Shown here: positions 1-8,400 of the stretch, piece after piece | Layout: every line of letters begins with the position of its first letter | How positions within the stretch are numbered: position 1 is the stretch's first letter | DNA from: Methylibium sp. | GTDB lineage: Bacteria > Pseudomonadota > Gammaproteobacteria > Burkholderiales > Burkholderiaceae_C | DNA length: 50,798 bases | Reading direction: 5' to 3' | Assembly (NCBI RefSeq): GCF_013817345.1 | Contig: NZ_JACDCW010000019.1 | Coordinates: 1 to 50,798, forward strand | Notes under the pieces: generated by a model | What the model was told of the DNA's origin: nothing | Databases searched by the model: none | The model's input: the letters and a program-made list of their open reading frames with translations, nothing else | Program-made: the position numbers and the translations under genes

Positions 1-1416
1 CACGGGCTGATGCACAACGTGATCACCAACGCGACCAAGGGCGACCCCTACCGCATCGACACGCTGCTCATCTTCATGGCCAACATGGCCTGGAACTCGA
101 CGATGAACACGATGGCGGTGCGCGAGATGCTCAACGCCAAGGCGGAGGACGGTGAGTTCAAGATTCCCTTCCTGGTGGTGTGCGACGCCTTCCAGAGCGA
201 GATGGTGGCCTTTGCCGACCTGGTGCTGCCCGACACCACCTACCTCGAGCGCCACGACGTCATGAGCATGTTCGACCGGCCGATCTCGGAGTTCGACGGC
301 CCCGTCGATTCCGTGCGCGTGCCGGTGGTGCCGCCCACGGGCCAGTGCAAGCCTTTCCAGGACGTACTGATCGAACTGGCCTCGCGGCTGAAGTTTCCGG
401 CCTTCACCACGGCCGAGGGCGGGCGCAAGTTCAGCGGCTACACGGATTTCGTCGTCAACTTCCAGCCACAGCCAGGCTTCGGTTTCCTGATGGGCTGGCG
501 CGGCGAGAACGGCGACCAGCACCTGCGCGGCGCACCGAACCCGAAGCAGTGGGAGATGTACGAGAAGAACAACTGCGTCTTCCAGTACCACATGCCCGAG
601 GACATGCAGTACATGCGCAACTGGAACCAGCCTTACCTCGATTTCGCGAAGGACCACGGCTGGCGCCAGCGCAACGACCCGGTGCAGCTCGCGCTGTACT
701 CCGACACGCTGCAGAGCTTTCGCCTCGCGGCGCTCGGCAAGACGCAAGGCCGCCAGCCGCCCGAGCATCTGCGCGAGCGCATCTCCACGTACTTCGACCC
801 GCTGCCGTTCTGGTACCCGCCGCTCGAGGACGACGCGACCGACTGCGCGGCCTATCCGCTCAACGCCATCACGCAGCGGCCGATGGCGATGTACCACTCC
901 TGGGATTCGCAGAACGCCTGGCTGCGCCAGATCCACAGCCACAACTACCTGCACGTCAACCCGGCGACGGCTCAAGCCGCCGGCATTGCCGACGGCGGCT
1001 GGTGCTGGGTGGAGAGCCAGTGGGGCAAGGTCCGCTGCATGCTGCGCTACAGCGAGGCGGTGGAACCGGGCACGGTATGGACGTGGAACGCGATCGGCAA
1101 GGCCGACGGCGCGTGGCAGCTCGCGCCAGGTGCCGACGAGTCGCGCAAGGGCTTCCTGCTCAACCACCTGATCTCCGAGGAGCTGCCGCTGAGGGATGGC
1201 GCCGATCGGCAGACGACGACGGCGCGGACCATCAGCAACTCCGACCCCATCACGGGCCAGGCCGGCTGGTACGACGTGCGCGTGCGCATCCGGCCAGCGG
1301 CGCCCGAGGAGCCTGAGGAGACGTTCCCGCAAGTCGCCGCGGTGCCGGCTCCGCCAGGGGTGCTGGGCAAGGCTTCGCAGCATGTGCTGACCTACTTCGC
1401 GGGGCGAAAGAAATGA
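1..1416 (+). CDS. soeA: Sulfite dehydrogenase (quinone) molybdopterin subunit SoeA, C-terminal part
   Basis: The frame is open to the left edge, so only the last ~471 residues of a protein normally ~950 long are present. It belongs to the molybdopterin oxidoreductase (DMSO reductase/polysulfide reductase) family. The seen part includes LVLPDTTYLERHD, typical of this family's active-site half, and the C-terminal molybdopterin-dinucleotide-binding domain (HSHNYLHVNPATAQAAGI). The direct follow-on of a four-cluster ferredoxin and an NrfD/DmsC anchor, next to apr and sat, supports SoeA, which oxidises sulfite to sulfate on the cytoplasmic face. It overlaps soeB by 4 bases (ATGA), so translation is probably coupled. 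A polysulfide or thiosulfate reductase alpha subunit is the alternative; the N-terminus with the Fe-S motif and any Tat signal lies outside the window. Confidence 0.8.
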   Translation, partial: HGLMHNVITNATKGDPYRIDTLLIFMANMAWNSTMNTMAVREMLNAKAEDGEFKIPFLVVCDAFQSEMVAFADLVLPDTTYLERHDVMSMFDRPISEFDGPVDSVRVPVVPPTGQCKPFQDVLIELASRLKFPAFTTAEGGRKFSGYTDFVVNFQPQPGFGFLMGWRGENGDQHLRGAPNPKQWEMYEKNNCVFQYHMPEDMQYMRNWNQPYLDFAKDHGWRQRNDPVQLALYSDTLQSFRLAALGKTQGRQPPEHLRERISTYFDPLPFWYPPLEDDATDCAAYPLNAITQRPMAMYHSWDSQNAWLRQIHSHNYLHVNPATAQAAGIADGGWCWVESQWGKVRCMLRYSEAVEPGTVWTWNAIGKADGAWQLAPGADESRKGFLLNHLISEELPLRDGADRQTTTARTISNSDPITGQAGWYDVRVRIRPAAPEEPEETFPQVAAVPAPPGVLGKASQHVLTYFAGRKK

Positions 1417-2384
1417 TTCAGTGGCTGAAAGATCTGTTGGCGCCCGGCATGGTGGGTGGGCCGCGGGTATCGCACGGGGAAGGCTCCCGCGAGGCCCGCG
1501 TCTTACCCCCTCTCCCGCTTGCGGGAGAGGGCCGGGGTGAGGGTATGGGCAGTGGCGTAAACGCTGGCCGGCCCTCACCCCAACCCTCTCCCAGAGGGAG
1601 AGGGAGCAACACCAGCGGCGAAGGGAGCACCCCTCGCGTGCGGGCCGAGCAAGGCGAAACCCTCGCCAAGCAACTCGCCCTGGTCATCGACCTCAACGTC
1701 TGCGTCGGCTGCCATGCCTGCGTGACCTCCTGCAAGCAATGGAACACCTCGGGCTCGGCCGGCCCGCTGGCCGACGAGCACGCCTACGACGCCAACCCGA
1801 CCGGCACCTTCTTCAACCGCGTGCAGACCTACGAGGCCGGCGTCTTCCCCGGCACCGAGACCATCCATTTCCCGAAGAGCTGCCTGCACTGCGAAGAGCC
1901 GCCCTGCGTGCCGGTCTGCCCCACGGGCGCGAGCTACAAGCGCAAGGACGACGGCATCGTGCTGGTCGATTACGACAAGTGCATCGGCTGCGGCTATTGC
2001 GCCTGGGCCTGCCCCTACGGCATGCGCGAGCTCGACGAAGAGCGCGCGGTGATGACCAAATGCACGCTGTGCGTGGACCGCATCTACAGCGAGACGCTGC
2101 CCGAAGCCGACCGCCGCCCCGCCTGCGTGATGGCCTGCCCCACCGGCGCGCGCCTGTTCGGCGACGTGAAGGACCCCGATTCCGACGTGTCGAAGGCGAT
2201 CCGCGAGCGCGGCGGCTACTCGCTGATGCCGGAGTGGGAAACGCAGCCGGCCAACCAGTACCTGCCGCGGCGCATCACCACGCCGGATCTTCAGGGCCAA
2301 CCGGCCAGCACCGCGCAGCATGCGGCGCAAAAGACCGTCGGCGTCCCGGGCGCCGACGACCACGTGCCCACCCGCACGCAGTGA
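1413..2384 (+). CDS. soeB: Sulfite dehydrogenase iron-sulfur subunit SoeB
   Basis: This 323-aa protein would pass electrons from SoeA to SoeC. It carries the DmsB/PsrB-type set of four [4Fe-4S] sites: CVGCHACVTSCKQWN, CLHCEEPPCVPVCPTGA, CIGCGYCAWACPYG, then CTLCVDRI with CVMACPTGARLFG. The start overlaps the soeA stop by 4 bases. Between a short N-terminal segment (MIQWLKDLLAPG) and the ferredoxin body, which begins near residue 85, lies an unusual Pro/Gly/Arg-rich linker. It is encoded by a REP-like palindrome (1508-1604) read in frame with no stop. Family members usually go almost directly from the start into the first cluster, so the linker looks like an insertion. The clusters themselves are intact, so the protein should be functional. 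Confidence 0.85.
   Translation: MIQWLKDLLAPGMVGGPRVSHGEGSREARVLPPLPLAGEGRGEGMGSGVNAGRPSPQPSPRGRGSNTSGEGSTPRVRAEQGETLAKQLALVIDLNVCVGCHACVTSCKQWNTSGSAGPLADEHAYDANPTGTFFNRVQTYEAGVFPGTETIHFPKSCLHCEEPPCVPVCPTGASYKRKDDGIVLVDYDKCIGCGYCAWACPYGMRELDEERAVMTKCTLCVDRIYSETLPEADRRPACVMACPTGARLFGDVKDPDSDVSKAIRERGGYSLMPEWETQPANQYLPRRITTPDLQGQPASTAQHAAQKTVGVPGADDHVPTRTQ
1508..1604. repeat. REP-like double palindrome inside soeB
   Basis: Two hairpins are joined by a larger inverted repeat. CCCTCTCCCGC-TT-GCGGGAGAGGG spans 1508-1531. GGGTGAGGG (about 1536-1544) pairs with CCCTCACCC (1572-1580). CCCTCTCCC-AGA-GGGAGAGGG spans 1584-1604. This CCCTCTCCC...GGGTGAGGG architecture is typical of proteobacterial REP/BIME elements, which are normally intergenic. 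Here it lies in frame within the soeB coding sequence and adds about 32 codons. Confidence 0.85.
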
Positions 2385-2403
2385 CGGCATCAGTGAGACC
2401 GCA

Positions 2404-3336
2404 ATGAAGCCAGCGCTTTCGATCGTCTTCTTCACCACCCTTGCCGGCAGCGCGCAGGGCCTGCTGGTAGCGCTGGCCGTGGCGGTGCTGCTGGGCCAGC
2501 CGATGTCGGCGGGTTTCCTGAGCGCTGCGCTCGCCGTGGCCTTCGTGCTGCTGATGGTGGGGCTGGTCTCGTCGTTCTTCCACCTCGGCCGCCCCGAGCG
2601 CGCCTGGCGCTCGGCGCTGATGTGGCGCACCTCTTGGATGTCGCGCGAGGTCATCGTGCTGCCGGCGTTCATCGGGCTCGTCGCGTTGTGGTGGCTGGCC
2701 GTGTGGACGGAAACGCGCGCGGCCTCGCAGCTGCTGCTGCCGGTGGCGGCGATCGTCGGCGCTGCGGTGCTCTGGTACTGCACCGCGATGATCTATGCGT
2801 GCCTGCGCTTCATCGAAGAATGGGCGCATCCTCTGACCATCGTGAACTACACGCTGATTGGCCTGTCCTCAGGGCTGATCCTGACCTGTGCGCTGGCAGC
2901 GATGTTCGGCGAAGCGAACCTGCTTGCCGCCGCCGCGCCCTTCGCCCTGGGCGCGACCCTGGCCGCGTGGCTGACGCGCACGCTCGCACTGCGTCGCAAT
3001 GCCACGCTGAAGCCGAAGTCGACGCTCCAGACGGCCACCGGCATCCGCTCGCCGCAGCTCGTGCAGAAGTCGATGGGCATGTCCGCCGGCTCCTACAACA
3101 CGCGCGAGTTCTTCCACGGCGCCAGCGCGATCGCGGTGAAGCAGGCCAAGCTCGCCCTCATCGTGCTCGGCTTCGCGGTGCCGGCCGCCCTGCTCCTGTG
3201 GGGGCTGCTCGGCGGCCCCGCCTTCACCTGGGTGCTTGCGCTGCTGGTGCAGGCCCCGGGGCTCTTCGCCGAGCGCTGGTTCTTCTTCGCGCAGGCGCGG
3301 CATCCGCAGAATTTGTACTACCAGGCGGTGTCCTAG
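2404..3336 (+). CDS. soeC: Sulfite dehydrogenase membrane anchor SoeC (DmsC/NrfD-like)
   Basis: This 310-aa integral membrane protein has about eight hydrophobic segments from residue 5 onward. It anchors the SoeAB pair and reduces quinone. DmsC-family features include VSSFFHLGRPERAWRS near residue 60, after the second helix, and the C-terminal FAERWFFFAQARHPQNLYY. The ATG at 2404 was chosen because MKPALSIVFF begins directly with the first membrane helix; the frame is open further upstream but that part would overlap soeB. It starts 19 bases after the soeB stop and ends the soeABC operon. The next genes are convergent. Confidence 0.85.
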   Translation: MKPALSIVFFTTLAGSAQGLLVALAVAVLLGQPMSAGFLSAALAVAFVLLMVGLVSSFFHLGRPERAWRSALMWRTSWMSREVIVLPAFIGLVALWWLAVWTETRAASQLLLPVAAIVGAAVLWYCTAMIYACLRFIEEWAHPLTIVNYTLIGLSSGLILTCALAAMFGEANLLAAAAPFALGATLAAWLTRTLALRRNATLKPKSTLQTATGIRSPQLVQKSMGMSAGSYNTREFFHGASAIAVKQAKLALIVLGFAVPAALLLWGLLGGPAFTWVLALLVQAPGLFAERWFFFAQARHPQNLYYQAVS

Positions 3337-3435
3337 GCGCGAGTTCGACGACTTCGCCGATGACGCTGCTCCTCCATCGGCCGGACGATCGACTTGTGCA
3401 GATCGCGTGCGCCGCCGCGTACGCGAAGCGCCGGC

Positions 3436-3801
3436 TCATTTCGCGCGCTGAATCTCGCTGTACTTGGCCCTGCTTCCATACGCCTGACCGACAGGGTACT
3501 TGAGGCCGTTCTGCACCTGCTTCCTCGTCGCGCAATCCACGGCGTCGATCCCGAGACGAGCCGCGAGATTCACCAGGTAGAGCAAGACATCGCCTACCTC
3601 TTCTCCCACAGCCTGCAGCTTCTCCGGCGGGAGGTGACGTGATTCATCCTCGGTCAGCCACTGAAAGTGTTCGACGAGCTCACCGACCTCCCCTGAAAGA
3701 GCCATCGCGAGGTTTTTGGGACTATGGAACTGCTCCCAGTTGCGTGCTGCGGCGAAGGCCAATACCTCCTCCGTCAACTGACTGATCCGATCTGCAGACA
3801 T
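3436..3801 (-). CDS. MazG-like nucleotide pyrophosphohydrolase
   Basis: This 121-aa protein resembles the RS21-C6/dCTP-pyrophosphatase-like branch of the all-alpha MazG superfamily, which hydrolyses non-canonical or excess (d)NTPs to monophosphates. The metal-binding pattern is visible as EVGELVEHFQW (about 38-48) and EEVGDVLLYLVNLA (about 67-80), with a C-terminal YPVGQAYGSRAKY segment. The length is normal for single-domain members. It is the last gene of the leftward aprMBA-containing series and is convergent with soeC. A housekeeping role is likely; its place in the apr cluster may be incidental. Confidence 0.85.
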   Translation of the reverse strand: MSADRISQLTEEVLAFAAARNWEQFHSPKNLAMALSGEVGELVEHFQWLTEDESRHLPPEKLQAVGEEVGDVLLYLVNLAARLGIDAVDCATRKQVQNGLKYPVGQAYGSRAKYSEIQRAK

Positions 3802-3834
3802 GAGGCGCGCTCCCGAGTCGGCGTTCAGCAGGCC

Positions 3835-3993
3835 CTACGGCTTCTTCGGCGTCTTGTATTCAGCTTCTTTGTGAAACGGCTTCCAGAGAGTTTCGTAGCC
3901 GACAAACCCTTTTGCGTTCGGCGCCTTCTGGCGCGTCGTATAGAAGCGCGTCTGGCCGTCGGGAACCTTGGTGATCGGTTTTTGCTCGCTCAT
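3835..3993 (-). CDS. Small conserved-looking hypothetical protein (52 aa)
   Basis: This short hydrophilic protein begins MSEQKPITKVPDGQTRFYTT and ends KTPKKP. The ATG at 3993 was chosen because a GAGGTG ribosome-binding site lies just upstream; an in-frame ATG further upstream lacks one. There is no signal peptide, membrane segment or cysteine. It lies between the FKBP-type isomerase gene and the mazG-like gene on the same strand, 33 bases from the latter, so it is probably co-transcribed with them. I do not recognise a family. Confidence 0.6.
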   Translation of the reverse strand: MSEQKPITKVPDGQTRFYTTRQKAPNAKGFVGYETLWKPFHKEAEYKTPKKP

Positions 3994-4075
3994 GGTCACC
4001 TCATCTTTCGCAGAAGTCAGGAGTGCAAGCCCAGGCAATGAAGCCGGGTCCTCGGATGCCGATCGTGACGGTCGC

Positions 4076-4585
4076 TCAAACCGGCCTCATCATCGCCGGG
4101 TCGACGTCCGGCTGTGCGCCGATCGCTCCGCCGGCTTTCATCTCTTCGTCGGTGGCGTCGCGCACCGTCAGGATCTCGAGCCTGAAGACGACCTCCCTGC
4201 CGCAAAACGGATTGTTGCCGTCGAGGGACAGCGTCTCGTCGTCCACCTGGGTCACGACGAAGCTGCGGGTATGGCCCTTGTCGTTCTCCATGAGGATGGC
4301 GGTGCCGACCTGCCGATACTCCTCGGGGACGTTCTCGATGAGATCGGTGAACACCAGCGACTCGTCCCTCGGGCCAAAGATGCGATTGCCGTCGAGGGGC
4401 ACTTCGATGACATCGCCGGCGGACTTGCCCTCCAGCTCCTCGTGGACGCGAGGAGCCAGGATCTCGTTGTGTCCGTGAACGTAGCCCAATGGAAATTCGA
4501 CGCAGCTCAAGACATGCCCCGATTTTCTGTCGGTCACCTCGTAGGTGAGCTCGACGAACGTGCCGTCATGGATGGTGCCACTCAT
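4076..4585 (-). CDS. FKBP-type peptidyl-prolyl isomerase, SlyD-like
   Basis: This 169-aa protein begins GTFVELTYEVTDRKSG and has PLGYVHGHNEILAPRVHEEL and EGKSAGDVIEVPLDG. That is the FKBP fold of SlyD-type isomerases, with the insert-in-flap chaperone domain in the middle and the closing strand FRLEILTVRDATDEE. It lacks SlyD's histidine-rich metal-binding tail. It would catalyse prolyl cis-trans isomerisation and assist folding in the cytoplasm. It lies downstream of aprA on the same strand, so a role in maturing the abundant APS reductase is conceivable, but that is inference from position. Confidence 0.8.
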   Translation of the reverse strand: MSGTIHDGTFVELTYEVTDRKSGHVLSCVEFPLGYVHGHNEILAPRVHEELEGKSAGDVIEVPLDGNRIFGPRDESLVFTDLIENVPEEYRQVGTAILMENDKGHTRSFVVTQVDDETLSLDGNNPFCGREVVFRLEILTVRDATDEEMKAGGAIGAQPDVDPAMMRPV

Positions 4586-4623
4586 GCTGTCGTTTCACTC
4601 ATGCCCAATCGCAGCCCACTCGC

Positions 4624-4974
4624 TCAGAAGATGGACGCCGCGAAAACCCTGATCTCCCCATCTTCGTAGCCGAGGACAAGCCTGCCGAGCCATTCGCCCG
4701 GCTTCTTGGTACTGCGTTGCCGGTAGAGAACCGTCACATGCTCGCCCCGGCGGATGGTGCCCAGACAGTCGGCATTCTCGGAAAGATTCCTGGCCAGTTC
4801 GCTGTTCGCGAACTGGTGATTCACCACGACTTGATTCATGGCGAGTGCGAGAGATCTGGCGAACTTGCCGACGAACTCTCCGTACTTGCCTTCGTTGGAG
4901 TACCTGAGGAGATCTCGCCACAGGGGATCGGCGATCGCGCGGATCTCCTCATCGGTCCTTTCAATGATGTTCAA
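4624..4974 (-). CDS. Hypothetical protein immediately downstream of aprA
   Basis: This 116-aa soluble protein starts at a TTG (MNIIERTDEEIRAIADPLWR) that overlaps the 3' end of aprA by 14 bases, so translation is probably coupled. It contains no cysteine pairs or membrane segments apart from a single Cys in NADCLGTIRRGEHVTVLYRQ. The C-terminal half looks like beta strands (EWLGRLVLGYEDGEIRVFAA). I do not recognise a family. The tight coupling to aprA suggests an accessory role in APS reductase assembly or the sulfite pathway, but only context supports this. Confidence 0.65.
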   Translation of the reverse strand: MNIIERTDEEIRAIADPLWRDLLRYSNEGKYGEFVGKFARSLALAMNQVVVNHQFANSELARNLSENADCLGTIRRGEHVTVLYRQRSTKKPGEWLGRLVLGYEDGEIRVFAASIF

Positions 4975-6883
4975 CGCGAGCTTGTGCCTCTGGCTGTTCG
5001 TCCGGTTGGTTTTCCGGCGGGTTGTCCGCGACCAAGTGGTAGCAGGGCGCCTTTTCCATGGTGTATTCGCCGGTTTGCGGATCGCGACGCGAAACGGTCA
5101 GCACGTGCCAGTTCTCGTCGTCCACCTTCATGACATCGCCGCGGTAGTAGTAGCCCGGCCAGCGCGTCTCCTTGCGGAACAGCGTGTGTTGCGTGACGCA
5201 CTCGGCGGCCCGGTGACGGTGCTTCAGTTCCCAGGCACGCAGCAGCTCGTGATTGTCCTTCGCGGCCAGGCTCTCGAGATCCTCCTCCATGATTGCGAGC
5301 TTCTTCAGGCAGATGTTCAGGAGCTTCTCGTTGGTCATGTAGCCGACGGTATAGCCTCCGCAATACTCGTCCATGAGCTTTTGCAGGCGGTCCAGGCCCT
5401 GCTGAGGATTGATGTAGTGCGGGTTGACGGTGCCCGCCACGACCGCATTGCGGTAGATCCTGTAGTGCTCCAGGGGCTTGAAGATCTCCTTGCCGCGGCG
5501 CTCGATCTGCTCGGTGGATACGACGATGCCTTCGCCCTTTCCGTCGTCGATGTACTTGCAGGCTGCCTTGGCGGCGAGACGGCCCTCCGTGAACGAGCCG
5601 GATGAGAAGGCGTGAGGCGTGCCGCCGACTGCATCACCCGCGCCGAACAGACCCTCGATCGTCGTCATGCGGTTGTAGCCCCAGAAATACTCGGGCGGGG
5701 AAACGTCTTCGGGGCCCGAGCACCAGGCGCCGGAGCACGTCGCGTGAGAGCCCATCACATACGGCTCGGACGTGGTCAGCTCGGGATTTTCCCTCTTGGG
5801 ATCGACGTCGGTGGCGGCCCACAGGACCGCCTGGCCAATGGTCATGCCGAGGAAGTTCTCCCAGCCGACTTCTTCCAGGTGAGGATCCTGGAACGCCTGC
5901 ATGGTGACCATGTGAATGGGGCCGCGGCCGGCGGCCACTTCGCTGATCAATGCATGGTTGCGCAAGCAGGTCGGGATGGGCCGATGGGTCAGGTGCGAGG
6001 CTTCCGGGTCGAGATACTCCTTGCCGACCATTTTCTGCAGCTCCGGAAACCACTTGGATTCGTACTCTTCGCCCAGGGCGTTTTGCGTATAGGTCTTCAG
6101 GTGAAGAAAGTAGGCGCCGACCGGGCCGTAGCCGTCCTTGAAACGCGCCAGCACGATCCGGTTCTCCATCTGCGTCATCTTGGCGCCGGCGTTGATCATG
6201 AGGCCGTAGGCCGACGCGGATGACCAAGGCGCATACCAGGTGCGGCCGGCACCTTCGCCCGTCGAGCGCGGCTTGAAGATGTTGGAGGCGCCGCCCGCGC
6301 CACAGATCACCGTCTTGGACTTGAAGACGTGGTAATTGCCCGTGCGGACGTTGAAACCGACGGCACCGGCAACCCGGTTCGGCCTGCTTTCATCCATCAG
6401 CAGGTGGGTGACGCAGATGCGGTTGAAGACCTTGTCCGCCGACTTCTTGGCGGCTTCGGCCACGATGGGCTTGTACGACTCGCCGTGGATCATGATTTGC
6501 CATCGCCCCTCGCGCAGATAGCGCCCGGTCGACGGGTTCTTCATGATCGGCAGGCCCCACTCTTCGAACTGGTGCACGGTGGAGTCGACGTGACGGGCCA
6601 TGTCGAACAGCAGGTCTTCCCGCACCAGCCCCATCAGGTCGATGCGAGCGTAGCGGACATGATCCTCCGGATTGTTTTCGCCCCACCGGGTGCCCATGTA
6701 GCAGTTGATGGCGTACAGGCCCTGGGCGACCGCGCCGGAGCGATCGATATTGGCCTTCTCGGCGATGACGATCTTCTTGTTCTGACCCCAGAACCTGGCC
6801 TCCCAAGCGGCACCCGTGCCACCGAGGCCCGCACCGGCCACCAAAACATCGATGCCGTCTTCGATGATCGTTTTGTAGGCCAT
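4961..6883 (-). CDS. aprA: Dissimilatory adenylylsulfate (APS) reductase alpha subunit
   Basis: This 640-aa flavoprotein, in sulfur oxidisers, runs in reverse: sulfite plus AMP gives APS and two electrons, in the cytoplasm. The N-terminal Rossmann motif VLVAGAGLGGTGAAWEARFW (about 13-32) binds FAD and EKANIDRSGAVAQGLYAINC follows. Hallmark AprA segments include ICGAGGASNIFKPRSTGEGA, ENRIVLARFKDGYGPVGAYF, YVMGSHATCSGAWCSGPEDV, LFGAGDAVGGTPHAFSSGSF and a C-terminal RWPGYYYRGD. The length matches the family. Its ATG shares one base with the aprB stop (TGATG). The membrane partner AprM upstream, and the Sat and Soe genes nearby, argue for the oxidative direction. Confidence 0.97.
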   Translation of the reverse strand: MAYKTIIEDGIDVLVAGAGLGGTGAAWEARFWGQNKKIVIAEKANIDRSGAVAQGLYAINCYMGTRWGENNPEDHVRYARIDLMGLVREDLLFDMARHVDSTVHQFEEWGLPIMKNPSTGRYLREGRWQIMIHGESYKPIVAEAAKKSADKVFNRICVTHLLMDESRPNRVAGAVGFNVRTGNYHVFKSKTVICGAGGASNIFKPRSTGEGAGRTWYAPWSSASAYGLMINAGAKMTQMENRIVLARFKDGYGPVGAYFLHLKTYTQNALGEEYESKWFPELQKMVGKEYLDPEASHLTHRPIPTCLRNHALISEVAAGRGPIHMVTMQAFQDPHLEEVGWENFLGMTIGQAVLWAATDVDPKRENPELTTSEPYVMGSHATCSGAWCSGPEDVSPPEYFWGYNRMTTIEGLFGAGDAVGGTPHAFSSGSFTEGRLAAKAACKYIDDGKGEGIVVSTEQIERRGKEIFKPLEHYRIYRNAVVAGTVNPHYINPQQGLDRLQKLMDEYCGGYTVGYMTNEKLLNICLKKLAIMEEDLESLAAKDNHELLRAWELKHRHRAAECVTQHTLFRKETRWPGYYYRGDVMKVDDENWHVLTVSRRDPQTGEYTMEKAPCYHLVADNPPENQPDEQPEAQARVEHH

Positions 6884-7362
6884 CAGTAGTACACGCCTTT
6901 CTGAAGCTTGAGGCCACTGTCCTCGAGCGTTCGCAGACCTCCCTCATCCAGGCGGATGTACTTCGGCTCGTTGTACAGCAGCTGGCCGTCGCGCATCGCC
7001 TGGCTCGGCGCGGGAACGTCCGCGAGCTTGGGGATCGCCGTTCCCCAGGGCTTCGTGGTGATGGGCGACAGGAAGTTCTTTTCCGTTCCGTCCCGGTACT
7101 TGATCTTCCAGGCAATCGTGCCCTTGTGCTCGTCCCGGTCGACGCGAACGCTGTGACCCAGCGGGGCGAAATCGGCATACCCGCGCACGTCGATCGCATG
7201 CTGGGGGCAAGCCTTGACGCAGGCGAAGCACTCCCAACACATGTTCGGTTCGATGTTGTAGGCGCGGCGATGCGTCTCGTCGATGTGCATGATGTCCGAG
7301 GGACAGATGTCGACGCAGTGTCCGCATCCGTCGCATCTCGTCATGTAGACGAAGGTAGGCAT
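6883..7362 (-). CDS. aprB: APS reductase beta subunit (ferredoxin-like)
   Basis: This 159-aa protein has two [4Fe-4S] motifs, CDGCGHCVDICPSDIMHID (about 9-27) and CWECFACVKACPQHAIDVRG (about 42-61), followed by the beta-rich AprB tail (KIKYRDGTEKNFLSPITT) that wraps around AprA. It carries electrons from the AprA flavin towards the membrane. An AAGGAG ribosome-binding site precedes the ATG by about 8 bases. It lies 45 bases after aprM and overlaps aprA by one base, giving the order aprM-aprB-aprA seen in several sulfur oxidisers. Confidence 0.97.
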   Translation of the reverse strand: MPTFVYMTRCDGCGHCVDICPSDIMHIDETHRRAYNIEPNMCWECFACVKACPQHAIDVRGYADFAPLGHSVRVDRDEHKGTIAWKIKYRDGTEKNFLSPITTKPWGTAIPKLADVPAPSQAMRDGQLLYNEPKYIRLDEGGLRTLEDSGLKLQKGVYY

Positions 7363-7407
7363 GGGCCGGCTCCTTGAACTGTTGCTTTCGAATTCGCTGT
7401 CTGTTGT

Positions 7408-8232
7408 CTAGTAATGACGGGGCGCCTCGCGCTTGATGCCGAGTCCCATGTCCATCGGAGCCTTTCGCAGCAGTTCCATGGAGTGCCGCCCTTGTTGCTC
7501 GGGATCGTCGCGAGTCAGTGTCGGCAGGTTCTCGGCCGTGCCGTTGGCCCTGGATACCCGCTTGTCGAAGGCTGCCGCCGGCTTGAAGAACATGTGGGCG
7601 AATTTCGACCACGGCACGCCGCCGAAGAGCACGAGGGTCGCGATGATGTAGAGCCAGAAGAGCACGTTGACGCCGCCGCCCGTGGCGGCCCAGACGACCC
7701 CGAGCGTCACGCTCGCGAGCAGCGACAGGACGAAGAGGTCCGCCTTCACGAGGCGCAGCGGCGTGCGGCCCTCCGCCGCGACGTCCACGCGAATGAAGAA
7801 CCAGAACCAGTAGCCGCCCACCATCACCATCAGGGCGCCGATCCACCACAGCGCTGGCCAGATTGCAGGCGTGGGCGTGCCGCCGGCGGGGTAGCCGAAC
7901 ACCATGACCGCCGTTGCCACCACGTAGAGGATGAAACCGTACATGCCGAGCAGGTGCGCCACCCGGCGTTTCTGGCTACAGAACTCGCCCGAGGCGAGCA
8001 CGTCGACGACCGCGGTCTGCACGGCGATCGACACCAGCTTGCCACCGCCCACCTTACGGCCCTTCTCCTTCGACTTGCGCATGTTGGCGAAGAAGTACAT
8101 CGCGCTGCGCTTGTGGACGATGTCGAAGAGTGTCCCGACCACCACGGCCAGGACCATCACCACCAGGAACCCCTGCATGAAGCCGTCAGGCAACGAAGCG
8201 CCCGCAATGGCGAAAGGATTGACGCTGAGCAT
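7408..8232 (-). CDS. aprM: AprM, putative membrane anchor/electron acceptor for APS reductase
   Basis: This 274-aa protein has about five transmembrane helices: an N-terminal one near residue 20-40, then VAHLLGMYGFILYVVATAVM, a Trp-rich PALWWIGALMVMVGGYWFWF, and two more before the soluble C-terminus. It resembles the membrane b-type domain of QmoC/HdrE-like proteins. In sulfur oxidisers that lack QmoABC, AprM encoded directly upstream of aprBA is thought to link AprAB to the quinone pool; that role is known mainly from gene context. The start has a good GGAGGAGA ribosome-binding site, and the gene is first in its operon. Confidence 0.88.
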   Translation of the reverse strand: MLSVNPFAIAGASLPDGFMQGFLVVMVLAVVVGTLFDIVHKRSAMYFFANMRKSKEKGRKVGGGKLVSIAVQTAVVDVLASGEFCSQKRRVAHLLGMYGFILYVVATAVMVFGYPAGGTPTPAIWPALWWIGALMVMVGGYWFWFFIRVDVAAEGRTPLRLVKADLFVLSLLASVTLGVVWAATGGGVNVLFWLYIIATLVLFGGVPWSKFAHMFFKPAAAFDKRVSRANGTAENLPTLTRDDPEQQGRHSMELLRKAPMDMGLGIKREAPRHY

Positions 8233-8253
8233 GGCATTTGTCTCCTCCCGCTC

Positions 8254-8283
8254 TTTATCCTACGTAGGCGTCCGGCGGGTCAA
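8254..8283 (-). promoter_or_regulatory. Possible sigma-70 promoter of aprMBA
   Basis: On the - strand, TTGACC (8283-8278) and GATAAA (8259-8254) are separated by 18 bases (17 if GGATAA is taken). They lie about 22 bases upstream of the aprM ATG, in the 168-base gap to a divergent gene. The predicted leader would be very short and would start close to the ribosome-binding site, which weakens the call. Confidence 0.35.
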
Positions 8284-8400
8284 CCCAAATTTTTGCCATG
8301 CGGGCATACAGCGCTTTTATGGCGTTACAGGGTGGAGCCAGCGAAGTCATGTTGACCCGGCGCTTCAGCCACAGGATCGCGTGCGCGCTATGCTTGCCAC

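Noticed and set aside
1-1416. Calling the first gene a polysulfide/thiosulfate or DMSO reductase
   Set aside because: Possible from sequence alone, but the neighbours (soeB, soeC, apr, sat) favour SoeA; kept as an alternative only.
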